From assembly GCF_039544305.1 (NCBI RefSeq), contig NZ_BAABLK010000034.1, positions 186,001 to 250,000 of the forward strand: a stretch of DNA of 64,000 bases. The letters run 5' to 3'. The stretch is from Paeniglutamicibacter antarcticus_C (lineage in GTDB: Bacteria > Actinomycetota > Actinomycetes > Actinomycetales > Micrococcaceae). Below are positions 7,933 to 17,293 of the stretch, piece by piece. The notes beneath the pieces are model-generated. The model was not told the origin of the DNA and did no database searches. It was given only the letters and a program-made list of their open reading frames with translations. The first letter of the stretch is position 1; each line of letters starts with the position of its first letter. The position numbers and the translations under genes are program-made.

Positions 7933-8847
7933 ATGACTATCACCGACCCTCAAACCCAGACGGGGCCAGAGTCCCACGGTTTCACCCTGCACAAGAAAAA
8001 GAAGTGGCCCTGGGCCGTGGGCGTCATTTCCGTGGCCGCCGCCCTGACAACGGCCATCGCACTGAACGGCCACGCAGGCACCAAATCACCGAACAACGTC
8101 GCCGGTGCCACACTCACCGTGGTCACCGCCGAGGGAAACCACGCCGAGCAGGCGCTGGTGAACTTCGTGGCCGAAGAAATCGCACCCAAGTACGGCATCA
8201 AGGTGGCATTCAAGGGCCTGGCCGATTCGACAACACTGAACCGCGCGGTTTCCACCGGCGAGGTCGCCGGCACCATCTACCAGCACAAGCTCTGGCTCTC
8301 CCAGGTCCTTGAAGCCAACCCCGATTTCAAGCTCGAGGCAGCGACCCCCGTCTTCCGCTGGGGATTCGGGATCTGGAGCGAGAAGTACAAGTCCGTCGAG
8401 GAGATTCCCGACGGCGCCACCATTTCGCTCTACTCGGATCCAGCCAACGAGGCCCAGGGGCTGCACCTGCTCGAGCGCGCCGGGCTGATCAAGCTCGCCG
8501 ACGGGGTGGACAAGTGGAAGGCCACGCAGAAAGATGTGGCCGAGAATCCCAAGGGCATCAAGTTCAAGTTGCTTGACTTCGCCGCGCAGTCGCGTTCCCT
8601 GCCGGATCTTGATGCCGCCGTTGGGTACACCGAGTATTACGTCGCGGCCAAGGTGCCGCTCGAGCAGCAGATCTTCGCCCCACCGGCACCCGACGAATTT
8701 GCCGGGCAGCTGACCGTGGCCACCGAATACCGCGACACCGAGAACGTCAAGAACCTCATCAAGGCCTTCCAGGACCCGGCCGTGCAGGAGTTCCTGCGAA
8801 CCGATCCTTCGGCCAAGGACCTGCTGGTACCCATCGAGGCCAAGTAG
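7933..8847 (+). CDS. metQ: Methionine-binding protein MetQ (NlpA family), no lipobox
   Basis: The protein has 304 residues. The N-terminus is a basic HKKKKWPWAVG followed by one hydrophobic segment (residues 28-45). No Cys is found at a lipobox position, unlike most MetQ/NlpA lipoproteins, so it is probably anchored by an uncleaved helix or cleaved by signal peptidase I. The mature domain begins ATLTVVTAEGNHAEQALVNF and contains GTIYQHKLWLSQVLE and YSDPANEAQGLHLLERAGLI, typical of the family. It follows metI by 97 bases and delivers methionine to MetNI. Confidence 0.92.
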   Translation: MTITDPQTQTGPESHGFTLHKKKKWPWAVGVISVAAALTTAIALNGHAGTKSPNNVAGATLTVVTAEGNHAEQALVNFVAEEIAPKYGIKVAFKGLADSTTLNRAVSTGEVAGTIYQHKLWLSQVLEANPDFKLEAATPVFRWGFGIWSEKYKSVEEIPDGATISLYSDPANEAQGLHLLERAGLIKLADGVDKWKATQKDVAENPKGIKFKLLDFAAQSRSLPDLDAAVGYTEYYVAAKVPLEQQIFAPPAPDEFAGQLTVATEYRDTENVKNLIKAFQDPAVQEFLRTDPSAKDLLVPIEAK

Positions 8848-8986
8848 CCCAAGACCGGAGGCCGTACGGTGCCCGGTAAAGCGATTTCAGGCTGTCTTGA
8901 CCCAGATCTAGACGCCCGCCCGTGAATCGCGATGTAGATACGGTGGTGGAACCATCAGCCACCAAGCACGAAAACGTGGTCCACGC

Positions 8987-9129
8987 ATAACAACCGCAAA
9001 GTTCGAGACCGAACCGTTCACCTGTCCCTCCTGCGTCTAGAAGATCGAGGGCGTTTCCGGCAAGCTTCCGGGGTAGAGAGCATCAACGTGATGTTCATTT
9101 CCAGCAAGGTCTAAGTCAACTACGACTCA
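8987..9129 (+). pseudogene. Remnant of a CopZ-like HMA-domain metal chaperone
   Basis: Reading from a degenerate start (ATA at 8987), the frame gives KFETEPFTCPSCV, then a TAG stop (9038-9040), then KIEGVSGKLPG, a one-base deletion near 9073, then VESINVMFISSKV, a TAA stop (9112-9114) and VNYDS. This is a complete ferredoxin-like HMA domain with the metal-binding pair CPSC at 9023-9034, destroyed by two nonsense mutations and one frameshift. Intact relatives are about 70 residues and often sit beside a Crp/Fnr regulator and a P1B metal ATPase; both follow here. Confidence 0.8.
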
Positions 9130-9216
9130 ATGCCCCCGAGCACCAAGAAGATCGCAAAGCCCATTTCCGGCCTTGGCAGCCCCGTGCTTTCCCAGAACCC
9201 CATATCTTGCCCCCGT

Positions 9217-9265
9217 CCGCGACCCCGGCTTGACGGCTTGAATCCCCCGTCGGCCGGGGTCGCGG
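9217..9265. repeat. 13-bp perfect inverted repeat upstream of the Crp/Fnr gene
   Basis: CCGCGACCCCGGC (9217-9229) is repeated in reverse complement at 9253-9265 with a 23-base spacer. No T run follows, so it is a poor intrinsic terminator. It lies 70 bases before the crp-like start and could be an operator, an mRNA hairpin, or the terminator of the decayed upstream gene. Confidence 0.7.
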
Positions 9266-9334
9266 CCCGCATGCGGGCGCCTCCACCGTGTCAGGGGCCC
9301 GAACCTTGCGCTGTTTGATGGTTGGATTGAAACC

Positions 9335-10030
9335 ATGCACCAACACCATGTCCATCCCGGAGGCGAACGCGCGCTGGAACAACTTGTTGCCCGCGTTCCG
9401 CTCTTTGCCCAACTCTCGGATTCCGAGCTGGCCGAAGTCGCCAGACGGGTTGTTCCGCACAGCCACCCGCGCAACACCCAGCTTTACGGTGCAGGCGAAC
9501 GCAACGCCAGCTTGATGATCATCCACAGCGGCCTGGTGAAGATATACCGGATCACCGCCGCAGGGCACGAACAAGTCATCAGGATCCTGGGTCCAGGGGA
9601 TTTCCTGGGCGAGTCCACGTTCGTCGACCGTTCCGCCGCCGACCACTTCGCGGTGACACTGGAAAAGTCAGACATCTGTTCGCTGCAACACGATGACCTG
9701 CACGCTTACCTGTTGAGCTTTCCCAGCGTGGCCGTGAAGATGCTCGAGACTCTCTCCCGCCGCCTTGCGGTGACCGAGAACCAACTCAGCTCCATGGCAG
9801 GGGACGATGCAGACCACCGGGTGGCCGCCTACCTGCTGGCGGTATCCGCCTCGGACCAAACCGACCGCCTCCGGCTGCCGATCACCAAAAAGGACGTCGC
9901 ATCCCTTCTGGGTTTGACCCCGGAAACCCTCAGCAGGAAGCTTGCGCACTTCGAGGATTCAGGCTGGATTTCCCTGCACCCCGCACGGGTGATCGAGCTG
10001 CACGACAAACCCGCGCTTTCCCTCCTCTAG
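9335..10030 (+). CDS. Crp/Fnr-family transcriptional regulator
   Basis: The protein has 231 residues. Residues 15-135 form a cyclic-nucleotide-type beta-barrel (LVARVPLFAQLSDSELAEVA, GLVKIYRITAAGHEQVIRIL, GPGDFLGESTFVD). The C-terminal winged helix contains LPITKKDVASLLGLTPETLS with recognition helix LTPETLSRKLAHFEDSGWIS. No Fnr-type cysteine cluster is present, and the arginine of cAMP-binding Crp is not obvious. The gene sits between a broken HMA chaperone and a broken P1B ATPase, so it was probably the metal- or redox-linked regulator of that module and is now the only intact member. Confidence 0.9.
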   Translation: MHQHHVHPGGERALEQLVARVPLFAQLSDSELAEVARRVVPHSHPRNTQLYGAGERNASLMIIHSGLVKIYRITAAGHEQVIRILGPGDFLGESTFVDRSAADHFAVTLEKSDICSLQHDDLHAYLLSFPSVAVKMLETLSRRLAVTENQLSSMAGDDADHRVAAYLLAVSASDQTDRLRLPITKKDVASLLGLTPETLSRKLAHFEDSGWISLHPARVIELHDKPALSLL

Positions 10031-10082
10031 CAGGAGCGCGCCGGCAGGTATCTCCACACCTCGGTGCCGGATCTTGACCGGA

Positions 10083-10980
10083 GCCGCTGATCATCGCCCT
10101 CGGGCTTCCCTGTAGCTTGCGCGCGGTGCCACGCTGTTTGCCACGGCAGTCTTGGCCGGGGTGCCCACGGCCATCCGCCCCTTCCTGCCCTGCACGCCAA
10201 CGCCTTCGGAGTCGACCAGCTCGTCTCCCCATTACGCCCAACGTCGCCTCGATGATCCGGGAGCACGTCGAAGCCGAGGTCCTGGGGTTCCTGTTCATCA
10301 TCGGTGCCTGGCTTGAAGCCCGGACCCTGGAATAGACCAAGCGGTCCTTTCGCGAGCCCGTCGAGGATACCCGGGAAGCCAAGGCCCGTGCCCAGCGCTT
10401 CCTTGACCTCTTTGCCATATCCACACCCCGGCCACCGTGGTGTTTTCTCTCTTCGCGCTGGCGTTCAGCCACAACGTCGAATTCGCACTGACCTTTCTGG
10501 GCATCGCCTGCCCCGGCGCATTAATCGGAGAGCAGCCGGGACTGGATAAGGTCCATGCCGAATTGATGCCCGCGGGCCAGGTCACGATCACGGCGAGGCT
10601 GAAGTCCGAAGTCCACAGGGCCGCGATGATCGGCGACGGGCTCAACGACGCTGCGGTCATCGCTACCGCCGATGTCGGCATGGCCATGGGCGTGGGCACC
10701 GACGTCTACATCCAGGGCGCCGATGTGATCCCGGTGGGCCACCACGTGGCCAATTGGTGCACTCGTGCTCGTTGCCCAAGGCAACGGGGCGCAACACGCA
10801 TCAAAACACGTTCATCGCCGTGGGCACCGTGGTATTGCTGCTCGCCGGCGTCCTGCTGCAAAAGGTCCGCATGGCAACGGGAATGCTCGTCCACGAGATC
10901 GGCGTGACGATGGTCACTTTTCTACGCCGACCGCTTGGTCAAGTACCGCAACAAGAAGTCCGAGACAACCGGCCCCGTGA
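10083..10980 (+). pseudogene. Decayed P1B-type heavy-metal ATPase
   Basis: Fragments in shifting frames match one ATPase in order: ATLFATAVLAGVPTAIRPF, then VEAEVLGFLFIIGAWLEART ending in TAG, then TPATVVFSLFALAFSHNVEF, the membrane CPx motif IACPGALIG, the hinge MIGDGLNDAAVIATADVGMA, then NTFIAVGTVVLLLAGVLLQK and RLVKYRNKK. The central segment that should carry the DKTGT phosphorylation site and the nucleotide-binding domain is missing: the sequence jumps from CPGALIGEQPG to LDKVHAELMPAGQ. Several frameshifts, one stop and this deletion make it clearly nonfunctional. Confidence 0.88.
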
Positions 10981-11125
10981 ATCCACGGGCCATTTCCGGG
11001 GAGGGAGCACGACGAGACCTGGGGGTGAGCTGGAATCCGCACGGCGGCAACCCTCCGTGATCCCACGCACACCGGGCGGGAAAACGCGGGTTGGTTTGAG
11101 GAACTTTGCAGGTTGAGGCGGAATC

Positions 11126-11929
11126 ATGGTGACCATGGTTAACCGCTCGATCCTTCTTCGCCTGCTTGGCGCCCTGGTGCTCCCGTTGGTCCTGGCAGGT
11201 TGCGGTGCTCCGTTAAGCGATAGCTGGGACGGGTACCGCACGGGCCCGGCAACCGAGCAGGGCTCCCCCACCAAGGCCCGGACGTCCCCCCGGGATGCCC
11301 CCGAGCCCCCCGGCCCCGACTGCAGCCTGGTCAAATGCGTTGCACTGACCTTTGACGACGGGCCCGGGACCTACACCGAGTCGCTGTTGGACCTCCTGGA
11401 TGAACACCAGGCAAAGGCCACCTTCTTCCTCATCGGAGAAAACGTGGCCAAGCACCCCGGCGTCGTCCGCGATGAGCTGGACCGGGGCCACGAGCTGGGC
11501 AACCACACCTTCTCGCACCGGGACCTCACCAAGATGTCGCTGGCCGCGGCTCAGCGCGAGTTGCGCAAGACCGACGCGGCAATCAAAAAAGCCACCGGTG
11601 AAGAGCCGACCTTGATCCGGCCGCCCTTCGGCGCAATCCCTACGAGCTTGAAGAAGACGTTGGACGTGCCGGTGGCCCTGTGGAGCGTGGATACCCTGGA
11701 CTGGCAGACCCGGGACACGAAAAAAACCGTCAAGGCCGCCGAGAAGGTGGAGCCCGGATCGATCGTGTTGATGCACGACATCCACGAATCCACCATCAAG
11801 GCCATGCCAAGGATCCTGACCGACCTCCAAGCCAAGGGCTACCACTTCGTCACCGTCAGCGAACTCATTTCCAAGCCCAAGCCCGGCATCGGCTACGGAA
11901 CCGGGCAGCACCCGGCAACCAAGAACTAG
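11126..11929 (+). CDS. Lipoprotein polysaccharide deacetylase (NodB domain)
   Basis: The protein has 267 residues. A lipoprotein signal ends in LAGC (Cys26). A low-complexity linker precedes the NodB domain at about residue 70. Motif 1 is TFDDGPG with the catalytic and metal Asp; motif 2 is HTFSH with the two zinc histidines; motif 3 is RPPFG; motif 4 appears around VDTLDWQ, and LMHDIHE supplies the final His. It is expected to remove N-acetyl groups from peptidoglycan or a related wall glycan on the outer face of the membrane. It stands alone and ends before a bidirectional terminator. An in-frame ATG at 11135 is an alternative start. Confidence 0.9.
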   Translation: MVTMVNRSILLRLLGALVLPLVLAGCGAPLSDSWDGYRTGPATEQGSPTKARTSPRDAPEPPGPDCSLVKCVALTFDDGPGTYTESLLDLLDEHQAKATFFLIGENVAKHPGVVRDELDRGHELGNHTFSHRDLTKMSLAAAQRELRKTDAAIKKATGEEPTLIRPPFGAIPTSLKKTLDVPVALWSVDTLDWQTRDTKKTVKAAEKVEPGSIVLMHDIHESTIKAMPRILTDLQAKGYHFVTVSELISKPKPGIGYGTGQHPATKN

Positions 11930-11954
11930 CTACCCCACACTCTTCAAAGGCCAA

Positions 11955-12013
11955 GAAGCCCGCGTGGTTTCGCCCTATCCCCATCATTGGGTCGATAAAA
12001 CCACGCGGGCTTC
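11955..12013. terminator. Bidirectional terminator between convergent genes
   Basis: A 16-bp perfect inverted repeat (11955-11970 against 11998-12013, GAAGCCCGCGTGGTTT) has a 27-base loop. It separates the deacetylase (plus) from the amino acid ABC operon (minus). Confidence 0.85.
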
Positions 12014-12041
12014 GGGTTCTCAGGAAATAGGCGTGGTTGCC

Positions 12042-12800
12042 CTAAAGCACCTTGGAGAGGAACTCCTGGGTGCGTTCCTGCTGCGGGTTGCCAAAGAGCT
12101 CCTCCGGGGAACCTGATTCGCACACGACGCCGTCGTCCATGAAGATCACCCTGTCGCCGATTTCCTTGGCGAAGCCCATCTCGTGGGTCACCAGGACCAT
12201 CGTCATGCCTTCAGCAGCCAGGTCACGGATGACTTGGAGCACCTCGCCGACCATTTCGGGGTCAAGTGCGCTGGTGGCCTCGTCAAAGAGCATGATGCCC
12301 GGGTTCATGGCCAGCGCGCGGGCGATGGCCACGCGCTGCTTCTGCCCGCCCGAGAGCGATGCAGGACGCGCATTGGCTTTTTCCTCCAGCCCCACGCGAG
12401 CCAGGAGCTTGAGCGCCTGTTCGCGCGCATCGGATTTGTTCGCCTTCTTCGATTCCACCGGGGCCAGCATGATGTTCTCCAGCACCGACATGTGCGGGAA
12501 GAGATTGAAGTGCTGGAAGACCATGCCCACGTGGCGGCGGACCTCGTTGATGTCGACCTTGGGGTCGGTGACATCGAAGCCGTCGACCATCACCTGTCCC
12601 GCGGTGATCTCCTCGAGCTTGTTCAGGCAACGCAGCAGCGTGGATTTTCCCGAGCCCGAGGGCCCGATCACGCAGACGACCTCTCCCTCGGCGATCTCCA
12701 CGTCGATGCCCTTGAGCACCTCGTTGGGACCGAAGGACTTGCGCAATCCGTTGACGGTGATCATGGATGGTTTTACTGTTTCAACGTGTGAGGCACTCAC
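12042..12800 (-). CDS. Polar amino acid ABC importer ATPase (GlnQ-like)
   Basis: The protein has 252 residues. Walker A is GPSGSGKST, the Q-loop MVFQHFNLFPHMSVLEN is typical of amino acid importers, the signature is LSGGQKQRVAIARAL and Walker B is GIMLFDEATSALDPE. It overlaps the upstream fused binding protein/permease gene by four bases, so the two form one importer. The sequence fits glutamine, glutamate or related polar amino acids, but does not fix the substrate. Confidence 0.92.
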   Translation of the reverse strand: MSASHVETVKPSMITVNGLRKSFGPNEVLKGIDVEIAEGEVVCVIGPSGSGKSTLLRCLNKLEEITAGQVMVDGFDVTDPKVDINEVRRHVGMVFQHFNLFPHMSVLENIMLAPVESKKANKSDAREQALKLLARVGLEEKANARPASLSGGQKQRVAIARALAMNPGIMLFDEATSALDPEMVGEVLQVIRDLAAEGMTMVLVTHEMGFAKEIGDRVIFMDDGVVCESGSPEELFGNPQQERTQEFLSKVL

Positions 12801-14266
12801 TTGTTGAACCTCCTATCGGCAAAGTTTGCCAGCTTGGTCAGGGCCATGATGGCAACGAAGTAGATGACGCCCACGATGAGCAGGGTCTCGGTGACGCGGA
12901 AGTTCGCCGCGTAGATCTGCTGGCCCTGGTAGAGCAGCTCGGCAAAGCCGATGGCCAGCAGCAGTGAGGAGTCCTTGAGCATGATGATCAGCTGGTTGAT
13001 CAGCGAGGGGGTCATCATCTTGAAGGCCTGCGGAACCACGACCTTCTGCATCGACTTGCCGTAGCCAAGGCCCAGCGAACGCGAGGCCTCGAGCTGGCCC
13101 GGGTCCACCGACTGGATGCCGCCGCGGACGATTTCGGCGATGTACGCCGCGCCGTTCAGCGAGAGCGTCAGCACGCCGGCGACCCAGATATTGACCGTCT
13201 GGCCGATCAGCTGGGACAACCCGAAGTAGAAGAAGAACGCCCAAACCAGGATCGGGGTGCCGCGGAAGACGTTGACGAAGGTCGTCGCGATCCCGCGCAC
13301 CACGATGTTGTGGGAGATCTTCATGAACCCGGCAAGCAGGCCAAGAACCATCGCGACCGCGAAGGAAATGGCGGTGACAAGGAGGGTGTTCCCAAGCCCG
13401 CTCATCAGTGCCGGGAAGGACTTGGTCAACAGGTCCCAGAAGGTCGTGGGCACCGAGGCGGTGGGATCGGCAAGGTACTTGTCAAGGATCTTGTCGTACT
13501 CGCCGTTGGCCTTGAGCTTGGCCAGCCCGTCGTTGAACGAGGCCAGCAGCGCGGTGTTCTTTCCCTTGTTCACGGCAAAGCCGTAGGAACCGCCCGGGAC
13601 CTTGTCGGTCACGGTCTTGAGCCCGTTGTTCTGTGCAATGCCGTAGGCAAGCACCGGGTAGTCGTCAAAGACGGCAACCGCGTTGCCGGACTTCACCGAT
13701 TCGTACATGGTCGCGGACTGGTCAAGTCCCTTGACCTTGAACCCGTATTTCTTGGCAATCGACTTGGCGTAGGTTTCGCCTTCGGCGCCGGTCTTGGCAA
13801 CCACCGTCTTGCCCTTGAGGTCCTCATATCCCGTGATGGCGTCGTCGTCCTTGGCGACAGCCATCTGGATCCCGGACTCGAAGTAGGGCTCGGAGAAGTC
13901 GTAGACTTCCTTGCGTTCATCGGTAATGGACATTCCGGCAATCACGCCGTCGACCTGGTTTGAGGTCAGCGCCTGCAGGGCTGCGTTGAACCCGAGGGAA
14001 CGGACCTCTACGCTGAAGCCCTCCTCGTCGCCGATGGCACGGACCAGGTCCATGTCGATGCCGGTCAGTTCGCCGTCTTGGCGGAATTCGAAAGGGGCAA
14101 AGGTGGTGTCGGTGCCGATGACGAAGGTCTTGCCTTCGACCCCGCCGTCGGCGGGTTGTGCCATGGCAGCGCCGGCACCCCCGAACAGCAGGAACATGCC
14201 CAGGACTGCAGCAAGCACCGCCCTGGGCCAGGTCCGCGGACCTCGTGTCGTTCTGGACGTCTTCAA
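12797..14266 (-). CDS. Fused amino acid-binding protein and ABC permease
   Basis: The protein has 489 residues. A signal sequence (hydrophobic core residues 15-35, ending AMAQP) is followed by a type-3 solute-binding domain at about 45-265 (KTFVIGTDTTFAPFEFRQDG, GVIAGMSITDERKEVYDFSE, VAKTGAEGETYAKSIAKKYG). The rest, from about residue 285, is a HisM/GlnP-like permease with the EAA loop ASRSLGLGYGKSMQKVVVPQ. This is the GlnHP-type fusion, in which each transporter carries tethered binding domains. It is first in a two-gene operon with its ATPase. Confidence 0.92.
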   Translation of the reverse strand: MKTSRTTRGPRTWPRAVLAAVLGMFLLFGGAGAAMAQPADGGVEGKTFVIGTDTTFAPFEFRQDGELTGIDMDLVRAIGDEEGFSVEVRSLGFNAALQALTSNQVDGVIAGMSITDERKEVYDFSEPYFESGIQMAVAKDDDAITGYEDLKGKTVVAKTGAEGETYAKSIAKKYGFKVKGLDQSATMYESVKSGNAVAVFDDYPVLAYGIAQNNGLKTVTDKVPGGSYGFAVNKGKNTALLASFNDGLAKLKANGEYDKILDKYLADPTASVPTTFWDLLTKSFPALMSGLGNTLLVTAISFAVAMVLGLLAGFMKISHNIVVRGIATTFVNVFRGTPILVWAFFFYFGLSQLIGQTVNIWVAGVLTLSLNGAAYIAEIVRGGIQSVDPGQLEASRSLGLGYGKSMQKVVVPQAFKMMTPSLINQLIIMLKDSSLLLAIGFAELLYQGQQIYAANFRVTETLLIVGVIYFVAIMALTKLANFADRRFNK

Positions 14267-15130
14267 GGGTCGTTCACTCTCCTTATCGTGGATCCCGCCT
14301 TCGTGGTGCGACGGTGGTTACACGCGTCATAGCCTAGATGCTCCCGCGCCGCTGTGACAGAACCCACGCGGTGGCCCCGGCGCTACAATTGCGCATCGAT
14401 ATCCGCCGCCGGGCGTCAAATGGTAGAAGAATGGCTCGCCGGTGCCCGATCCAGACACCGGAAGGCCTCCTCTGGGCGCTATATCAACGACGTCGATGTG
14501 GACGCGGATCGTGGATTCGGGCCTGGGATTCCCTCTCGGCGAGCGCCGTCCACCGATCCATCAGCGGCCGGCCCGGCTTGGCGGCGCCTGCCCCGGGGCC
14601 AACCCGCCGTACCGTTGCCCCGCCCAGCGCCCGCGTCTCGGTTCGGCCACGTTGCCGCCGAGGCGTACCGATTGCCGCCCGGGGTGGATACGATCCGGGC
14701 ACCAACCCTCCAGCAACATCCCCGGCGGATGGGGACCGGGCGCCAACGCCAGCCGAGGCCTCCATCACGAACCCGTACCTGCTCGCCCTGTGGAACCTCA
14801 CCGCAGCGCTTTTCCTCGATTGCCTTCGTCGTGAAGATGAACGGTGGCCAGCAGGCGGATGAATACGGGGTCGTGGAAACATTCTTCGGTGCACCCGTGT
14901 TTGTCTTCTGCAACGTGGCAGCATTCGTCCTCGCACGGCTCGGCGACACTAGCCTGATGTGCACCTTGGTGTGCCACGCCTTCTCTCCGCGGCGCACCGC
15001 TGGCTGGCCCGAGCGGGCCGCGCAGGATCGTTTCCGCCGGACCCGCCGGCATCCACGGGACGCGATGTCCCGTGTCCGCGTTGGGCGAAGCGCCACGGTG
15101 TTTTGCCCGTTGGTCCGATTGAATGGATGC
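14267..15130. other. Gene-free divergent region before the S9 peptidase
   Basis: About 860 bases lie between the minus-strand amino acid importer and the plus-strand peptidase. Long open frames exist on both strands, including one continuous with the peptidase, but their translations are Arg/Pro-rich and match no family, as expected for GC-rich noncoding DNA. Promoters for both flanking units must lie here; no clear sigma-A boxes could be picked out. Confidence 0.5.
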
Positions 15131-17293
15131 ATGAGCCACCTAGAGCAAGCACCCCAGGCACCCCTGCCCCCCAAGGTCCCCACCGCACGCACCCACCACG
15201 GGGACACCTTCATTGACGACTATGAATGGTTGAGGGACAAGGACAGCCCGCAGGTCCGCGCACACCTCGAGGCCGAGAACGCCTACGCCAATGCCGTGAC
15301 CGCCAACCAGGAAACCCTTCGCGAGAGCCTGTTCAACGAGATCAAGGCACGCACGGTGGAAACGGATTTGTCCGTACCGGCCCGCAAGCGCGGTTGGTGG
15401 TACTTCACCCGGACCTCGGAAGGTTCCCAATACTCGGTCCAGTGCCGGGTCGCAGCCACTGACACCGGTGACCTTGCCGCAGACTGGACCCCGCCCGCCA
15501 TTGAGGCCGGGGTTCCCATCGAGGGCGAGGAAGTGCTGCTTGACGGGAACAAGGAAGCCGAAGGCAAGCCCTTCTTCTCCCTGGGCGGCTTGGCCGTCAG
15601 CGAAGACGGAACGCTGCTGGCCTATGCCCAGGACAACGCCGGCGACGAGCGCTTCACCCTGCGCATCAAGGACCTGCAGACCGGGGACCTGCTGCCGGAC
15701 ACCATCGAGAACGTCTTCTACGGCATTCTCTTCTCCCCCGACGGAAAAAGGGTTTTCTACACGGTTGTCGATGACTCCTGGCGTCCGCACCAGATCAAGG
15801 CACACACCCTAGGCACGGACCCGGAAAATGACATCGTGGTGTTCCAGGAAGACGACCCGGGCATGTGGCTGGGCTTCGAGCTCTCCTCGGACCGCACGGA
15901 ACTGCTGATCTCCATCGGCAACTCCGAGTACTCCGAGACGCTCACCCTTGATTTGACCGACGCCAACGCCATCCCGGTCGTGCTCCTCGGCCGCGAACAC
16001 CGCCTGCTGCACGCGGTTGACCCCGTGACCCTGGATGACGGTCGCGCCTATGTGATCACCCATGACCGCGACGCGTTGAACAACATGGTCTCGCTGCTGC
16101 GTGCATCCCAGCTGGCCTTGCCCTACGAGCAGCAGCAGTGGGACACCGTCGTGGGACACAGCGACACCGTCAAGATCGAGGGCACCGCCTCCACCGCCAC
16201 CCACCTGGTCATTGCCGTGCGCAAGGACACCACCGAACGCATCTCGGTCATGCCGCTGGCGCACCTGGGAACCGATTTCCAGTCCGCGCCCGTGGAACCG
16301 GCCTTCGACGAGGAGCTTTACACAGCCTCCCTGGCCAATGCCGAGCTTGAAGCCCCGATGATCCGGTTGACCTACACCTCCGATTTCACTCCGCCACGGG
16401 TCTACGACTACACGCTGGCCGACGGCACCCTGACCCTGCGCAAGCAAACGCAGGTCAACGACTACGACCCGGCCAACTACCTGGCCACCCGCGACTGGGC
16501 CACAGCGGCCGACGGCACCAAGGTCCCGCTGACTATCCTGCGACGCTCGGATATCACCAACGCCTCCCCCAACCCGGTCCTGGTCTACGGGTACGGCAGC
16601 TACGAGGCCTCGATGGACCCTGGCTTCTCGATCCCCCGGCTCTCGCTGCTGGACCGCGGGGTCGTCTTCGTCATCGTTCATGTGCGCGGCGGCGGCGAAC
16701 TGGGCCGGTCGTGGTACCTCGATGGCAAGAAGCTGACCAAGAAGAACACCTTCACCGACTTCGTGGATGCCACCAAGCACTTGGTGGATACCGGCTGGGC
16801 GGACCCTGCCCGCATCGTCGCACTGGGCGGATCGGCCGGCGGGCTGCTCATGGGCGCCGTGGCAAACCTCGCCCCGCAGCTCTATGCCGGCATCATCGCC
16901 CAGGTCCCGTTCGTCGACGCCCTGACCTCCATCCTGGACCCGGAGCTTCCGCTCTCGGCGCTGGAATGGGAGGAATGGGGCAACCCCATCGAGGATGCGG
17001 CGGTCTATGAATACATGAAGTCATACTCCCCGTATGAAAACGTTACGGCCCTGCCCTACCCCAGGATCGCGGCAGTGACCTCGCTGAACGACACCCGTGT
17101 GCTCTACGTGGAGCCGGCCAAGTGGGTGGCGAAGCTTCGCGAGGAAACCACGGGAGGCGCACCTATCGTCATGAAGATCGAAATGGACGGCGGACACGGT
17201 GGCGCTTCGGGACGTTACGAGGGCTGGAAGACCCGTGCTTGGGACTACGCGTTCGCACTTGATGTCCTGGGCCTGAACCCCGCGGGCGCATGA
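15131..17293 (+). CDS. S9 family peptidase (protease II / prolyl oligopeptidase type)
   Basis: The protein has 720 residues from the ATG at 15131 (MSHLEQAPQAPLPPKV). Earlier in-frame starts would add a tail with no homology. The N-terminal half is a beta-propeller (HHGDTFIDDYEWLRDKDSPQ opening, typical of oligopeptidase B). The catalytic triad is visible: Ser568 in GGSAGG, Asp654 in LNDTRVLYVEP and His689 in GGHGG. It probably cleaves short peptides after basic residues or proline in the cytoplasm; no signal peptide is seen. The stop overlaps the next gene by four bases. Confidence 0.93.
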   Translation: MSHLEQAPQAPLPPKVPTARTHHGDTFIDDYEWLRDKDSPQVRAHLEAENAYANAVTANQETLRESLFNEIKARTVETDLSVPARKRGWWYFTRTSEGSQYSVQCRVAATDTGDLAADWTPPAIEAGVPIEGEEVLLDGNKEAEGKPFFSLGGLAVSEDGTLLAYAQDNAGDERFTLRIKDLQTGDLLPDTIENVFYGILFSPDGKRVFYTVVDDSWRPHQIKAHTLGTDPENDIVVFQEDDPGMWLGFELSSDRTELLISIGNSEYSETLTLDLTDANAIPVVLLGREHRLLHAVDPVTLDDGRAYVITHDRDALNNMVSLLRASQLALPYEQQQWDTVVGHSDTVKIEGTASTATHLVIAVRKDTTERISVMPLAHLGTDFQSAPVEPAFDEELYTASLANAELEAPMIRLTYTSDFTPPRVYDYTLADGTLTLRKQTQVNDYDPANYLATRDWATAADGTKVPLTILRRSDITNASPNPVLVYGYGSYEASMDPGFSIPRLSLLDRGVVFVIVHVRGGGELGRSWYLDGKKLTKKNTFTDFVDATKHLVDTGWADPARIVALGGSAGGLLMGAVANLAPQLYAGIIAQVPFVDALTSILDPELPLSALEWEEWGNPIEDAAVYEYMKSYSPYENVTALPYPRIAAVTSLNDTRVLYVEPAKWVAKLREETTGGAPIVMKIEMDGGHGGASGRYEGWKTRAWDYAFALDVLGLNPAGA

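Noticed and set aside
9116..9646. Minus-strand frame opposite the Crp/Fnr gene
   Set aside because: No motif; the plus strand has a complete regulator.
14354..15130. In-frame upstream extension of the S9 peptidase (259 extra codons)
   Set aside because: The extension has no homology, is Arg/Pro-rich and also open in other frames; family members begin near the MSHLEQ start at 15131.
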